Assembly (NCBI GenBank): GCA_029778945.1
Contig: JAKPBN010000444.1
Coordinates: forward strand, 1 to 64,000
Length of the DNA: 64,000 nucleotides
Reading direction: 5' to 3'
Source of the DNA: Spirochaetota bacterium
Lineage (GTDB): Bacteria; Spirochaetota; Spirochaetia; Treponematales; Rectinemataceae
The notes under the pieces were generated by a model. That model had not been told where the DNA came from and did no database searches. It saw nothing but the letters and a program-made list of their open reading frames with translations. The position numbers and the translations under genes were made by a program. This document shows, piece after piece, positions 46,192 through 54,821 of the stretch; positions within the stretch are counted from its first letter, which is position 1; the number at the start of each line of letters is the position of its first letter.

Positions 46192-46898
46192 AGTCCTGTC
46201 TCCTTGGCCTGCCCCTGGCCATAATAGGCCTTGGCTCCATGCTTCCTGAGGTAATGCTTGTCCAGGAGGACTTTCTGCATGGGGGCGATGCCGGGGTTGA
46301 GGCTCCGGCAGTGCCAGGCCATCATCGCGACCTCCTCCAGGACGACGGCGTTGTGCACCGCCTCCAGGGGATCCCTGCCCCAGGTGAAGGGGCCGTGGCT
46401 GTGGACGAGCACCCCGGGCATCTGCATTGGATCCAGGCCATTGAAGCGCTCAATTATGACGGTCCCGGTCTCCTTCTCGTAGGCCCCCTCGATCTCCTCC
46501 TTGGCCATGGGCCGAGTGCAGGGGACCTCACCATAGAAGTAGTCCGCATGGGTGGTGCCGTAGGCGGGTATGCCCAGGCCGGACTGGGCAAAGATCGCGG
46601 CCCAGCGGCTGTGGGTGTGGACAATCCCGCCCAGGCCCGCAAAAGCTTTGTAGAGCTCCAGGTGGGTCGGCGTGTCCGAGGAGGGCTTGAGCCTGCCCTC
46701 GACCGTCCGGCCCTCGAGGTCCACCACCACCATGTCCGCAGGCCCCATGGCCTCGTATTCGACCCCCGAGGGCTTGATCACCACGAGGCCCATGGCCCGG
46801 TCGATGCCCGACACATTGCCCCAGGTAAAGGTGACGAGGCCGTGGCGCGGGAGCTCCAGGTTGGCCTTGAGCACGAGGCTCTTCAACTCTTCAAGCAT
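46188..46898 (-). CDS. L-ribulose-5-phosphate 4-epimerase (AraD/UlaF/SgbE-like)
   Basis: 236 residues from the ATG at 46898, chosen over the GTG at 46904 because AGGA sits 7 bp upstream. Class II aldolase/epimerase motifs: [31 protein letters not shown], and the zinc histidines in HTHSRWA and [10 protein letters not shown]. It converts L-ribulose 5-phosphate to D-xylulose 5-phosphate. No kinase or isomerase for that pathway is visible here, so a different C5/C4 phosphate substrate remains possible. Confidence 0.85.
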   Translation of the reverse strand: MLEELKSLVLKANLELPRHGLVTFTWGNVSGIDRAMGLVVIKPSGVEYEAMGPADMVVVDLEGRTVEGRLKPSSDTPTHLELYKAFAGLGGIVHTHSRWAAIFAQSGLGIPAYGTTHADYFYGEVPCTRPMAKEEIEGAYEKETGTVIIERFNGLDPMQMPGVLVHSHGPFTWGRDPLEAVHNAVVLEEVAMMAWHCRSLNPGIAPMQKVLLDKHYLRKHGAKAYYGQGQAKETGL

Positions 46899-46919
46899 AT
46901 GCACTTCCTTAAGGACCGA

Positions 46920-47579
46920 TTAGGCCTCTAGGGGCCGTCCCCGATAGGCCTGGACGTTATAGAAGAAATCCAGGGCCGCCCGCTTGCAGTTCTGGATATG
47001 GGACCTCATGGCCTCCTCGGCCTTGTCCGTGTCCCTCTCGACCAGGAGATCGAGGATCTCGAGGTGCTCCTTGCAGGCATCGTGGAGCTTCACCTCGCCC
47101 TGCCTCGAGGAAATGATGACCCGGGTGTTCTCATCGAAGACCTTGCGCATCATGTCCACGATAAAGCGGTTGCCGCAGCCCTCGATGATAAAGAGGTGCA
47201 TGGCCATGTCCAGGCGGAAGTCCGCCCTTACCTCGGCCTCCTTGCCCAGGAATTTGCTCCGGTAGGCCTCGAGCTCCTCCAGGGGGAGGGTGGGGCAGGC
47301 CATCCTAAGGGCGAGGGGCTCGATCTCCAGGCGGACCTGGAAGATCTGGCGCACATCGTTCAGGGAGACATCGGTGACATAGATGCCCTTCTTGGGCAGG
47401 ATCTTGATAAAGCCTTCCTGCTCGATCCGGGTGAGGGCCTGGCGGATGGGGGTGCGGCTAAAGCCAAGCTCGGCGGAGAGCTGGGCCTCGTTCAGCATCG
47501 TCCCGGGGCGGTAGACGCAATTTATGAACCTGTCGCGAAGGATATCGTAGGCGAGATTTTTCAGGTCTCGGTTTGTCAT
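46920..47579 (-). CDS. GntR-family regulator with FCD domain
   Basis: 219 residues from the ATG at 47579, which has GAGGA at a proper distance; ATG at 47588 abuts that site. The winged helix (LSAELGFSRTPIRQALTRIEQEGFI) precedes an FCD effector domain (VRLEIEPLALRMA, FRLDMAMHLFIIEGCGN, CKEHLEILDLLVERDTDKAEEAMRSHI) with the Asp/His metal-ligand pattern. FCD proteins commonly sense carboxylates or sugar acids. It is divergent from the galB-galC-tct run and upstream of araD-yhcH on its own strand, so it could control both. Confidence 0.88.
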   Translation of the reverse strand: MTNRDLKNLAYDILRDRFINCVYRPGTMLNEAQLSAELGFSRTPIRQALTRIEQEGFIKILPKKGIYVTDVSLNDVRQIFQVRLEIEPLALRMACPTLPLEELEAYRSKFLGKEAEVRADFRLDMAMHLFIIEGCGNRFIVDMMRKVFDENTRVIISSRQGEVKLHDACKEHLEILDLLVERDTDKAEEAMRSHIQNCKRAALDFFYNVQAYRGRPLEA

Positions 47580-47806
47580 TGTTCCCATTCCTCGTTCTTT
47601 AGATAAACGAAGTATACAACAGGAATTTCCCCTTCGCAATGCTAAATGGGCGACTAATCCCGGCTTGGACATAAGGTATTCCCTAGTTTCCGGCCGTGGC
47701 TCTTCCTAGCCTGCCATGGGCAGCACGGGGAAGCCCCCGCACATTTTTTCCTCAGCCTTGCCTCTAATTTATGGTCAGGCAAAAAATAAGCGATCGCCTA
47801 AAAACA

Positions 47807-47859
47807 TTGACACCCCACAGAATTGTGCTACTCTAGTGTTGAACAAAGTGATGAACACT
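47807..47859 (+). promoter_or_regulatory. Putative promoter and inverted-repeat operator of the gal-like/tct operon
   Basis: TTGACA (47807-47812), 16-bp spacer, TACTCT (47829-47834). Directly downstream, AGTGTT (47835-47840) and AACACT (47854-47859) form an inverted repeat across the expected start point, a usual place for a repressor such as the divergent FCD protein. The rest of the 332-bp gap 47580-47911 is AT-rich and holds no gene I can support. Confidence 0.5.
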
Positions 47860-47911
47860 TATGCATCCAAATAGCTTGGGCTAGGCAAGCAGCCAGGCCC
47901 GACAGGTGGGA

Positions 47912-48613
47912 ATGATGGCCGAGACGAGAGCAGCGATCCGGGGGATATCCTCCATGGCAACCCGCCTCCTCCTGGAAGAGTTGGTGGCTAGGCATAACCG
48001 AGGCTCCTCCCTCCCGGTGCGCATAGAGTCCGTGGGCGGGGTGGATGCGGCCAAGCGGGTTGTCGCCGGAGAGGCCTTTGATCTCGTGATCCTGGGCTCC
48101 GAGGCCATCGACAAGCTTATCTCCTCGGGCCATGCCCTTGAGGGCAGCAAGGTGGACTTGGTGCGCTCCGGGGTGGCGGTCGCGGTCCGGGAAGGCACGG
48201 CCAAGCCTGATATCTCCACCGTCAAGGCCCTTAGGGAAACCCTTCTGGCCGCACCCAGCATCTCCTATTCGACCGGCCCCAGTGGCCTGGCCCTGGCCAG
48301 GCTCTTCCAGGATCTGGGCCTCGGGAAGACCCTGGAGTCCCGCATTATCCAGCCTCCCCCGGGGATCCCCGTGGGAAGCCTTGTGGCCCGGGGCGAGGTG
48401 GCCCTGGGCTTCCAGCAGCTGAGCGAGCTCATGCACCTCGAGGGCATCACGGTCCTGGGGGCCTTGCCCGCGGAGATCCAGATCATCACCACCTTTTCTG
48501 GAGCCCTTTGCCCGGCCACGAAAAACGCCGAGGCCGCCCGGGCCTTCCTGGCCTTCCTGGCCTCCCCCGAGACCGCCGAGGCCAAGGTCCGCCAGGGCAT
48601 GGAGCCGGCCTAG
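47912..48613 (+). CDS. ModA-like substrate-binding domain protein without signal peptide
   Basis: 233 residues; start among GTG 47906, ATG 47912 and ATG 47915 is uncertain. The fold is a type II periplasmic binding protein (RIESVGGVDAAKRVVAGEAFDLVILGSEAIDKLISSG, YSTGPSGLALARLFQDLGL, GEVALGFQQLSELM, FLAFLASPETAEAKVRQGMEPA), closest to molybdate-binding proteins. No N-terminal hydrophobic segment is present, and no ABC permease is near. It probably acts in the cytosol, perhaps as a sensor or carrier for the organic acid degraded by the following genes. Confidence 0.7.
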   Translation: MMAETRAAIRGISSMATRLLLEELVARHNRGSSLPVRIESVGGVDAAKRVVAGEAFDLVILGSEAIDKLISSGHALEGSKVDLVRSGVAVAVREGTAKPDISTVKALRETLLAAPSISYSTGPSGLALARLFQDLGLGKTLESRIIQPPPGIPVGSLVARGEVALGFQQLSELMHLEGITVLGALPAEIQIITTFSGALCPATKNAEAARAFLAFLASPETAEAKVRQGMEPA

Positions 48614-48671
48614 AAAACGCGCGAATAATCCGGGCCGCCTAAGGCGGCCTCGGACCATGGAGGATAGATAG

Positions 48672-49397
48672 ATGGAACGGAAGAGAATGCTGGTGATAAG
48701 CGCCCATGCGGCCGACTATGTCTGGAGGGCCGGCGGGACCATCGCCTCCTATATCGATGGCGGCGCGGAAGTCTGCCTCGTCGTCCTCTCCTTTGGGGTG
48801 AGGGGGGAGTCCAACGACCTGTGGAAGGGCGAGGGCCAGACCGCGGCCAAGGTCGCCGAGATCCGCAAGGGCGAGACCCTGGCGGCGGCGGCCATCCTTG
48901 GCCTCAAGAATGTGGAGTTCTGGGACTTCGAGGACTATCCCATGGACTTTGGCCGGGAGAGGCTCGACAGGCTCACCACGACCATCAGGCGCTTCCGCCC
49001 CGATGTCGTCCTGACCCATGGGCCCAAGGATGCCTTCAACCCCGACCATGAGGGAGTCTCCGACGCTGTCTTCCAGGCCTGCGTGATGGCCAACTCCGCC
49101 GGAGCCCAGTACGACGGGCTTCCCGTCACAAAGCAGATGGCGATCTTTGGCTTTGAGCCCCACCAGACGGAGATCAGCGACTTTAGGCCCGGCACGATAA
49201 TCGACATCTCGGCCACCTTCGAGAGAAAGAAGGCGGCCATGGCCTGCTTCAAGGCCCAGAAGCACCTGATCGAGTATTACACGATGCGCGCCCTCATGCG
49301 GGGCAACCATGCGCGCAGGATCTCGGGCAACCAGGAGTATGTGGCCGCCGAGTGCTTCTCCAACTTTTTCCCCACCGTCCGCGGGGAGTTCGTGTGA
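48672..49397 (+). CDS. 4-oxalomesaconate hydratase-like protein (GalB, PIG-L family)
   Basis: 241 residues; ATG at 48672 with GGAGGA upstream. The N-terminus reads ISAHAADYVWRAGGTIA, the variant of the PIG-L AHPDDE metal site (H12, D15) that I recall for Pseudomonas GalB. FGVRGESNDLW, DLxDYP-like FEDYPMDF, DxxNPDHEGV and FEPHQTEI also fit. GalB adds water to 4-oxalomesaconate to give 4-carboxy-4-hydroxy-2-oxoadipate, the substrate of the aldolase encoded next with a 1-bp overlap. Confidence 0.82.
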   Translation: MERKRMLVISAHAADYVWRAGGTIASYIDGGAEVCLVVLSFGVRGESNDLWKGEGQTAAKVAEIRKGETLAAAAILGLKNVEFWDFEDYPMDFGRERLDRLTTTIRRFRPDVVLTHGPKDAFNPDHEGVSDAVFQACVMANSAGAQYDGLPVTKQMAIFGFEPHQTEISDFRPGTIIDISATFERKKAAMACFKAQKHLIEYYTMRALMRGNHARRISGNQEYVAAECFSNFFPTVRGEFV

Positions 49398-50119
49398 TGG
49401 AGCGCTATGTGGTCCGGAACATCGACAGGCCCCCCCAGGAGCTCTGCGCCGAGCTCGGCCGCCTTGGGGTAGCCACGGTCTATGAGGCCCAGGGCCAGAC
49501 CGGCCTCATGGATGACCGGATGCGGCCGATCCAGCAGGACGCCTCGGTCTGCGGCCCCGCGGTGACGGTCATCTGCCCGGCGGGGGACAATCTCATGCTC
49601 CATGCCGCCGTGGAATGCTGCCAGCCGGGGGATGTGGTGGTAATCACCACCGAGGGCGAGTCGAACAAGCACGGGATGATGGGCGACCTCCTGGTCCAGA
49701 GCCTCCTAGCCCGAGGAGTCCGGGCCGTGATCATGGACGCCGGGGTCAGGGACACGGCCAGGCTCCGGGAGATGGGCTTTCCGGTGTGGACCACCTCGGT
49801 GGCCTGCACGGGAACCACCAAGTCCAAGGCCGGCTGGGTAAACGCCCCCGCGGTCTGCGCCGGGGTGATTGTCGAGGCCGGGGACCTGATTGTCGCCGAC
49901 GACGACGGGGTAGTGGTGGTCAAGAGGCAGGATGCCTCCAAGGCCCTCGAGGCCTCCCTTGCCCGGGAGAAGAAGGAAGAGGGGACCCGGGCGAAGATAG
50001 CCGCAGGCCAGCTCGGGGTCGACTTCTACGGCTTCCGGGAAGTCCTGGCCAAGCTCGGGGTCAAGTACTACGATGACGAGAAGGGACGCAGGGCCAGCCT
50101 CCCGGGGGAGGGGAAGTGA
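49397..50119 (+). CDS. 4-carboxy-4-hydroxy-2-oxoadipate aldolase (GalC/LigK/RraA-like)
   Basis: 240 residues from the ATG at 49397 (GGGGAG upstream). It is RraA-fold, with the D-x20-R-D motif of genuine class II HMG/CHA aldolases intact: Asp97, then Arg118-Asp119. This separates it from non-catalytic RraA. It would split 4-carboxy-4-hydroxy-2-oxoadipate into pyruvate and oxaloacetate. The neighbour on one side is the matching hydratase and on the other a dehydrogenase; stops and starts overlap, so the three are co-translated. Confidence 0.85.
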   Translation: MERYVVRNIDRPPQELCAELGRLGVATVYEAQGQTGLMDDRMRPIQQDASVCGPAVTVICPAGDNLMLHAAVECCQPGDVVVITTEGESNKHGMMGDLLVQSLLARGVRAVIMDAGVRDTARLREMGFPVWTTSVACTGTTKSKAGWVNAPAVCAGVIVEAGDLIVADDDGVVVVKRQDASKALEASLAREKKEEGTRAKIAAGQLGVDFYGFREVLAKLGVKYYDDEKGRRASLPGEGK

Positions 50120-51009
50120 CCGCTCCTCGACTGGGATTCATCGGATTTGGGGAAGCCGCCTTCCATATCGCCAAGGGCCTCACCGGGGCCGGACTTGGGG
50201 GGATCAAGGCCTTTGACCTGATGGCCAGCGACCCCGGGCTTGGGCCCCTCGTGGCCCAGCGGGCGGCCGGAGCAGGCGTGGCCCTCCTGCCCAGCCTGGC
50301 CGAGCTCCTGGAGTCCTGTGACCTCGTCCTCTGCGCCACAAGCGCCAAATACGCCCTGGCCATCGCCCGGGAGGCCGCGGCCTCGGTCCATCCGGGCCTG
50401 GTCTACGCCGACCTCAACAGCGCCTCCCCGGGGACCAAGAAGGACATCGCCGCCCTCATGGCCACGGCGGGGGCCCTCTTCGCGGACGTGGCGGTGATGG
50501 AGCTTGTCCCCCCCCACGGCCACAAGGTGCCCCTCGCGGTGAGCGGAACCGGGGCCAGGGCCTTCCTGGAGGGGCTCACGCCCTATGGGATGAGGATCAG
50601 CCTGATCGAGGGCGAGGCGGGCTCCTCCTCAGCCCTCAAGATGCTCAGGTCCATCTTCATGAAGGGGATGACGGCCCTCCTCCTCGAGACCCTCACGGCG
50701 GGCAGGAAGGCCGGCGTGGACAGGCAGATCATGGAGTCCATCTCCGCCACCATAGGGTCCCGGCCCCTGGAGGAGACGGCCACCATGCTCATCACGAGGA
50801 CGGCCATCGCCGCCGAGCGCCGGGTCGCCGAGATGGGGGAGGTCCTGGATACCCTGGCGGAGATGGGCCTGGACTCCACGGCCAGCCAGGCCACAAAGGC
50901 GAAGCTCCAGGCCCTGGCCGAGCTCGACCTGCGGGCCAAGTTCGGCTCAAGCCCGCCGGAGACCTACACCGCTGTCTTGGACGCTATTTTGGAGAAGACC
51001 GGCCGCTAG
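50116..51009 (+). CDS. NAD(P)-dependent dehydrogenase with DUF1932 C-terminal domain
   Basis: 297 residues from a GTG at 50116 overlapping the aldolase stop (GTGA), with GGGGGAGGGG upstream. The N-terminal Rossmann domain (LGFIGFGEAAFHIAKGL) belongs to the 6-phosphogluconate/3-hydroxyisobutyrate dehydrogenase superfamily; the C-terminal helices (SALKMLRSIFMKGMTALLLE) are DUF1932. The substrate is unknown; by context it may reduce or oxidise a C6-C7 hydroxy- or keto-acid feeding the hydratase. Confidence 0.8.
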   Translation: MTAPRLGFIGFGEAAFHIAKGLTGAGLGGIKAFDLMASDPGLGPLVAQRAAGAGVALLPSLAELLESCDLVLCATSAKYALAIAREAAASVHPGLVYADLNSASPGTKKDIAALMATAGALFADVAVMELVPPHGHKVPLAVSGTGARAFLEGLTPYGMRISLIEGEAGSSSALKMLRSIFMKGMTALLLETLTAGRKAGVDRQIMESISATIGSRPLEETATMLITRTAIAAERRVAEMGEVLDTLAEMGLDSTASQATKAKLQALAELDLRAKFGSSPPETYTAVLDAILEKTGR

Positions 51010-51037
51010 AGGCGACCGCATCAATTAGGAGGATACT

Positions 51038-52033
51038 ATGAGAGGCATCAATCTCCGGAGGGCCCTTGCGGCCCTGGTCCTGGCGGCGGTCGCGGGCGGC
51101 GGCGCCCTTGCGGCACCCAGCTATCCTGTGAAGACCATCACCTTTGTGGCTCCCTCCGGGGCCGGCGGGGCCTTTGACATGGCCCGCAGGGCCATCACCA
51201 AGGCCCTGACGGACACCAAGATCGTCGACCAGCAGATGCTCGTCGAGGCCCGGCCCGGCGGGGGCGGCTCGGTCTTCCTGGCCGAATATGTCCTCCAGGA
51301 CATCAAGAACGACTACAAGCTTTTCCTGACCTCCCCCACGATGCTCATCAACAACCTGAAGAAGGAGGGCAACTCCCCCTTCACCTACAAGAATGTCACG
51401 CCCCTGGCCCAGTTCTTTGTGGACTACGCGGTCATAGCCGTGCCCGCCAACTCCAAGTACAAGGACGTCAAGGCCCTCTTTGCGGACATGAAGAGCGATC
51501 CCACCAAGATCTCCGTGGTGGGTGGCTCGGGGCCCGGGGCTGTCGACCACCTGGCTTTCCTCCTCCCGGCCTTCAAGTCCGGGGTGGATCCCAAGCGGGT
51601 CAAGTACATCTCCTATGACGGCAAGGCCGAGGCCATGGCCGCCATCCTGGGCGGAAACGGCGACGTGCTCACGAGCGTCACCGCCTCGGTGTCCGAATAC
51701 CTCGAGGCCGGAAAGATCCGGGTCCTGGCGGTCAACGCGCCCCAGCGCCTGGGCGGGGTCTTCAAGAATGTCCCGACCCTCAGGGAGTCCGGGATCCCCG
51801 CGGATTTCGTGATCTGGCGTGGCGTCTTTGGGCCGCCCCAGATGAGCGCCGCCGCCAAGGCCTACTGGATCGACGCCTTCACCAAGCTCTCCAAGACCGA
51901 TCTCTGGACCCAGGAGCTGGCTAAGCGCGGCTGGGACGCGGAGTTCCTGGCCGGTGATGCCTTTACGAAAAACCTTGACCAGCAGAACAAGGACCTCTCC
52001 GAGCTGCTTACCGTCCTAGGCATGGCCAAGTAG
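51038..52033 (+). CDS. tctC: TTT transporter solute-binding protein (TctC/Bug family)
   Basis: 331 residues with a signal peptide (~1-26, ending ALAA); AGGAGG upstream of the ATG. Bug-family motifs: YPVKTITFVAPSGAGGAFD, ARPGGGGSVFLAEYV, and SVVGGSGPGAVDHLAF. It captures a carboxylic acid in the periplasm for TctBA. It is downstream of the aldolase operon with a 28-bp gap, suggesting the ligand is the acid that those enzymes process. Confidence 0.87.
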   Translation: MRGINLRRALAALVLAAVAGGGALAAPSYPVKTITFVAPSGAGGAFDMARRAITKALTDTKIVDQQMLVEARPGGGGSVFLAEYVLQDIKNDYKLFLTSPTMLINNLKKEGNSPFTYKNVTPLAQFFVDYAVIAVPANSKYKDVKALFADMKSDPTKISVVGGSGPGAVDHLAFLLPAFKSGVDPKRVKYISYDGKAEAMAAILGGNGDVLTSVTASVSEYLEAGKIRVLAVNAPQRLGGVFKNVPTLRESGIPADFVIWRGVFGPPQMSAAAKAYWIDAFTKLSKTDLWTQELAKRGWDAEFLAGDAFTKNLDQQNKDLSELLTVLGMAK

Positions 52034-52050
52034 ACTTACCCCATGCCACT

Positions 52051-52095
52051 GGAGGTCCCAGGCCTGGCCATGCCAAGCCTGGGCCTCCTCCTTTT
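52051..52095 (+). other. Stem-loop between tctC and tctB
   Basis: GGAGGTCCCAGGCCTGGC pairs with GCCAAGCCTGGGCCTCC across a CAT loop (one bulge, one mismatch), followed by TTTT at 52092. A likely attenuator or RNA-stability element that keeps the binding protein more abundant than the membrane subunits. Confidence 0.6.
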
Positions 52096-52121
52096 ACCAT
52101 ACCCATCCGGAGGCAATCTTG

Positions 52122-52595
52122 ATGAACAAGCGATTCGATATACTGGCGGGAGGGGCCTTCATGGCCATCGGGGCCTTCTTTGTGACCGCGAGCAGGGGCA
52201 TCACAAAGAGCTCCTATGGCAGCAATGTCGGGCCTGCTGTCTTTCCCACGATCCTCGGGTCCTTGCTCATCCTCCTTAGCCTCATGGTTGTCTACAAGGC
52301 CTTGGCCTCGGGCAAGGCCACCAAGAGCGGCTCGATCAGGGACTACGGGCGCCTAGCCATCCTGATCCTGGCCACAATTGTCTATATCCTCCTATTCAGG
52401 CCCCTGGGCTATGTGATCTCCACCTTCATCTACCTTTCCTTTGTCTTCCAGTTCATGGAGAGGAAGCGGCTGCTGTCCTCCCTCCTGATCTCAGCGGGCT
52501 TTTCCGTGGCCGTATACGCCGCCTATGTCGGGCTATTCCAGGGCAACCTTCCGCCCTTTCCGGAATTCCTGACCGCCCTCTTCGCAAGGAGCTGA
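52122..52595 (+). CDS. tctB: TTT transporter small membrane subunit (TctB)
   Basis: 157 residues from the ATG at 52122 (GGAGG 8 bp upstream). Four hydrophobic helices with the TctB pattern GPAVFPTILGSLLILLSL in helix 2 and a late RPLGYVISTFIYLSFVF. It pairs with TctA, whose start follows 2 bp after this stop. Confidence 0.85.
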   Translation: MNKRFDILAGGAFMAIGAFFVTASRGITKSSYGSNVGPAVFPTILGSLLILLSLMVVYKALASGKATKSGSIRDYGRLAILILATIVYILLFRPLGYVISTFIYLSFVFQFMERKRLLSSLLISAGFSVAVYAAYVGLFQGNLPPFPEFLTALFARS

Positions 52596-52597
52596 CC

Positions 52598-54124
52598 ATG
52601 GATACCCTACACTACCTGGCCATGGGCTTTTCCCAGGCCCTCCAGCTCCACAACATCCTGTTCTGCTTTATCGGGGTGTTTATCGGCACCGCCGTGGGAG
52701 TCCTCCCGGGCATCGGCCCCTCGAGCGGCACCGCCCTCCTCATACCCATCACGGCCTCGGTGACCAGCCTCCTAAGCCCGGAGAGCGCGGCGACAAGCGC
52801 GATCATCATGCTGGCCGGGGTCTTCTACGGGGCCATGTACGGCGGCTCCACGACGAGCGTCCTGATCAACACCCCCGGGGAGTCGGCCTCTGTTGTCACC
52901 TGCCTGGATGGCCACCAGATGGCCAAGAAGGGCCGGGCCGGGGCTGCCCTGGCCATAGCGGCCATCGGATCCTTTATCGCCGGCCTCTTTGCCCTTGTGA
53001 TGCTCGTCCTCCTCGCCAAGCCCCTCGCGGACGTGGCCCTCCGCTTCGGCCCGAGCGAGTATTTTTCCCTCGTGGTCCTCGGCCTGGCCGCCCTCACGGG
53101 CCTGGCGGGGAAGTCCATGCCCAAGGCCCTCATCATGCTTGTCATGGGCCTCCTCCTGTCCACGGTCGGGATAGACACCGTGTCTGGCTCGGAGCGCTTT
53201 GCCTTTGGCATCCCCATCCTCTACCAGGGCTTTGACTTCATAACCATCGCCGTGGGCATGTTCGCCCTGGGCGAGGTCTTCCGCTCGATACTCCAGTGGG
53301 ACTCGAGCGCCCAGGATTTTCCCAAGATCGGCCGCATCCTTCCGACCCGGGAGGACATGAGAAGGTCCTGGAAGCCTATCGCCCGGGGCTCGGTGATGGG
53401 CTTTTTCCTGGGCATCCTCCCCGGGGCGGGGGCAACCCTCTCCTCCTTCCTCTCCTACACCACGGAGAAGAAGCTCTCCAAGCACCCCGAGGAATTCGGC
53501 CATGGGGCCATCGAGGGGGTGGCTGGCCCCGAGTCGGCCAACAACGCCGCCGCCGGTGGGGCCCTTATTCCCCTTCTTGCCCTGGGCATACCCTCCTCGG
53601 CCACCACCTCGGTCCTGATGGGCGCCTTCATGATGTACAATGTCGCCCCGGGGCCCCTCCTTTTTGACAAGCATCCCCTCGTGGCCTGGGGCGTCATCGC
53701 CTCGATGTTCCTCGGGAACCTGATGCTCCTCATCCTCAACATGCCCCTCGTGAAGATCTTCGCCAAGCTCGTGGAGGTCCCTGCCAAGTACCTCCTGCCT
53801 ATCATCATGGGGATCTGCGTGTTTGGGATCTATGCCGTCCAGGGCAATGTCTTTAACCTCTTGGTCATGCTTTTCTTTGGCGTGGCGGGCTTTTTCCTTG
53901 TGGCCAACGACTTTCCCGCGGCGCCCCTGGTCCTGGGCCGGGTTCTTGGGCCCATGCTGGAGAACAACTTCCGCCGGGCCCTCACGGGCAGCAACGGCGA
54001 CTATTCGGTCTTTATCACCCGGCCGGTTTCGGCTATCCTCCTGGCCGTGGCCTTACTCTGGATAGTCATCCCTGTTATCCTCAAGATGCGGGGCCGGAAT
54101 GTGCTGACCAGCGACGAAAAATAA
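52598..54124 (+). CDS. tctA: TTT transporter large membrane subunit (TctA)
   Basis: 508 residues, about twelve helices. The TctA signatures are clear: GVLPGIGPSSGTALLIPIT, FYGAMYGGSTTSVLINTPGE, LGILPGAGATLSSFLSY and LALGIPSSATTSVLMGAFMMY. It moves the substrate bound by TctC, driven by an ion gradient. Ends 51 bp before the regulator gene. Confidence 0.92.
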   Translation: MDTLHYLAMGFSQALQLHNILFCFIGVFIGTAVGVLPGIGPSSGTALLIPITASVTSLLSPESAATSAIIMLAGVFYGAMYGGSTTSVLINTPGESASVVTCLDGHQMAKKGRAGAALAIAAIGSFIAGLFALVMLVLLAKPLADVALRFGPSEYFSLVVLGLAALTGLAGKSMPKALIMLVMGLLLSTVGIDTVSGSERFAFGIPILYQGFDFITIAVGMFALGEVFRSILQWDSSAQDFPKIGRILPTREDMRRSWKPIARGSVMGFFLGILPGAGATLSSFLSYTTEKKLSKHPEEFGHGAIEGVAGPESANNAAAGGALIPLLALGIPSSATTSVLMGAFMMYNVAPGPLLFDKHPLVAWGVIASMFLGNLMLLILNMPLVKIFAKLVEVPAKYLLPIIMGICVFGIYAVQGNVFNLLVMLFFGVAGFFLVANDFPAAPLVLGRVLGPMLENNFRRALTGSNGDYSVFITRPVSAILLAVALLWIVIPVILKMRGRNVLTSDEK

Positions 54125-54175
54125 AAACAGCCGGGGCGGCGGGGACCGCCCCTGAGCGGGCGACAGGAGACGTGC

Positions 54176-54817
54176 TTGCATAACCAGACCAACCAGGCCT
54201 ATCAGGCCATCCGCGACGGGATTCTTGAGGGCCGCTACAAGCCCTCGGCGAGCCTGACCGAGCTAAGCCTGGCCCAGGAGCTGGGCGTGAGCCGGAACAC
54301 GATCAAGAAGGCCCTGCTCAAGCTTGAGAGCGAGAACCTGGTGCTGATCGAGGACAACAAGCGGGCGATAGTGCGCTCCTTCTCTGTGGAGGAGGTCCTC
54401 CAGTATCTGCGGGTCAGGGAGGTCCTCGAGGGCCTTGTGATCCGGGAGGCCCTGCCCCTGATAGGCGACGCCGAAGTGGAGGAGATGGCCTCCATCCTCG
54501 CGGGGATGGAGACCCTCCTTGGCGCAGGGGACCTCAAGGGCTATTCCGAGGGCAACTGGCGCTTCCACGCGGTCATCTACCGGACCTGCCCCAACCGTCC
54601 TGCGGTCGACCTGGTCCTCTCGATCAAGAACCAGCTAAAGCGCTACAACGTCAAGACGATCTTTATCCAGGGTCGAGGCGCCTCCTCCTACGGGGAGCAC
54701 CATGCGATCCTGGAGGCCGTGAGGCTGAGGGATGTCGATGAGGCCGAGCGCTGCATCCGCCGGCACATAGCGAGCATGCGCGAGGTGATCACCCGGTATT
54801 ACGAGCTCCTGTTCTAG
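54176..54817 (+). CDS. GntR-family regulator (FCD-type), TTG start
   Basis: 213 residues from a TTG at 54176 with AGGAGA 6 bp upstream. The helix-turn-helix (LSLAQELGVSRNTIKKALLKLESENLV) is followed by a helical effector domain of the FCD type (YLRVREVLEGLVIREALPLIGD, GNWRFHAVIYRTCPN, HHAILEAVRLRDVDEAERCIRRHI). It is the last gene of the galB-tct run and probably a second, local regulator. A GGGGCGG/CCGCCCC hairpin without T-run lies in the 51-bp gap before it. Confidence 0.85.
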   Translation: MHNQTNQAYQAIRDGILEGRYKPSASLTELSLAQELGVSRNTIKKALLKLESENLVLIEDNKRAIVRSFSVEEVLQYLRVREVLEGLVIREALPLIGDAEVEEMASILAGMETLLGAGDLKGYSEGNWRFHAVIYRTCPNRPAVDLVLSIKNQLKRYNVKTIFIQGRGASSYGEHHAILEAVRLRDVDEAERCIRRHIASMREVITRYYELLF

Positions 54818-54821
54818 GGCC

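Noticed and set aside
48633-48649. GGCCGCC-TAA-GGCGGCC hairpin between the ModA-like and galB genes as a terminator
   Set aside because: Short stem, no T-run and an unbroken operon arrangement; not enough to call a terminator.
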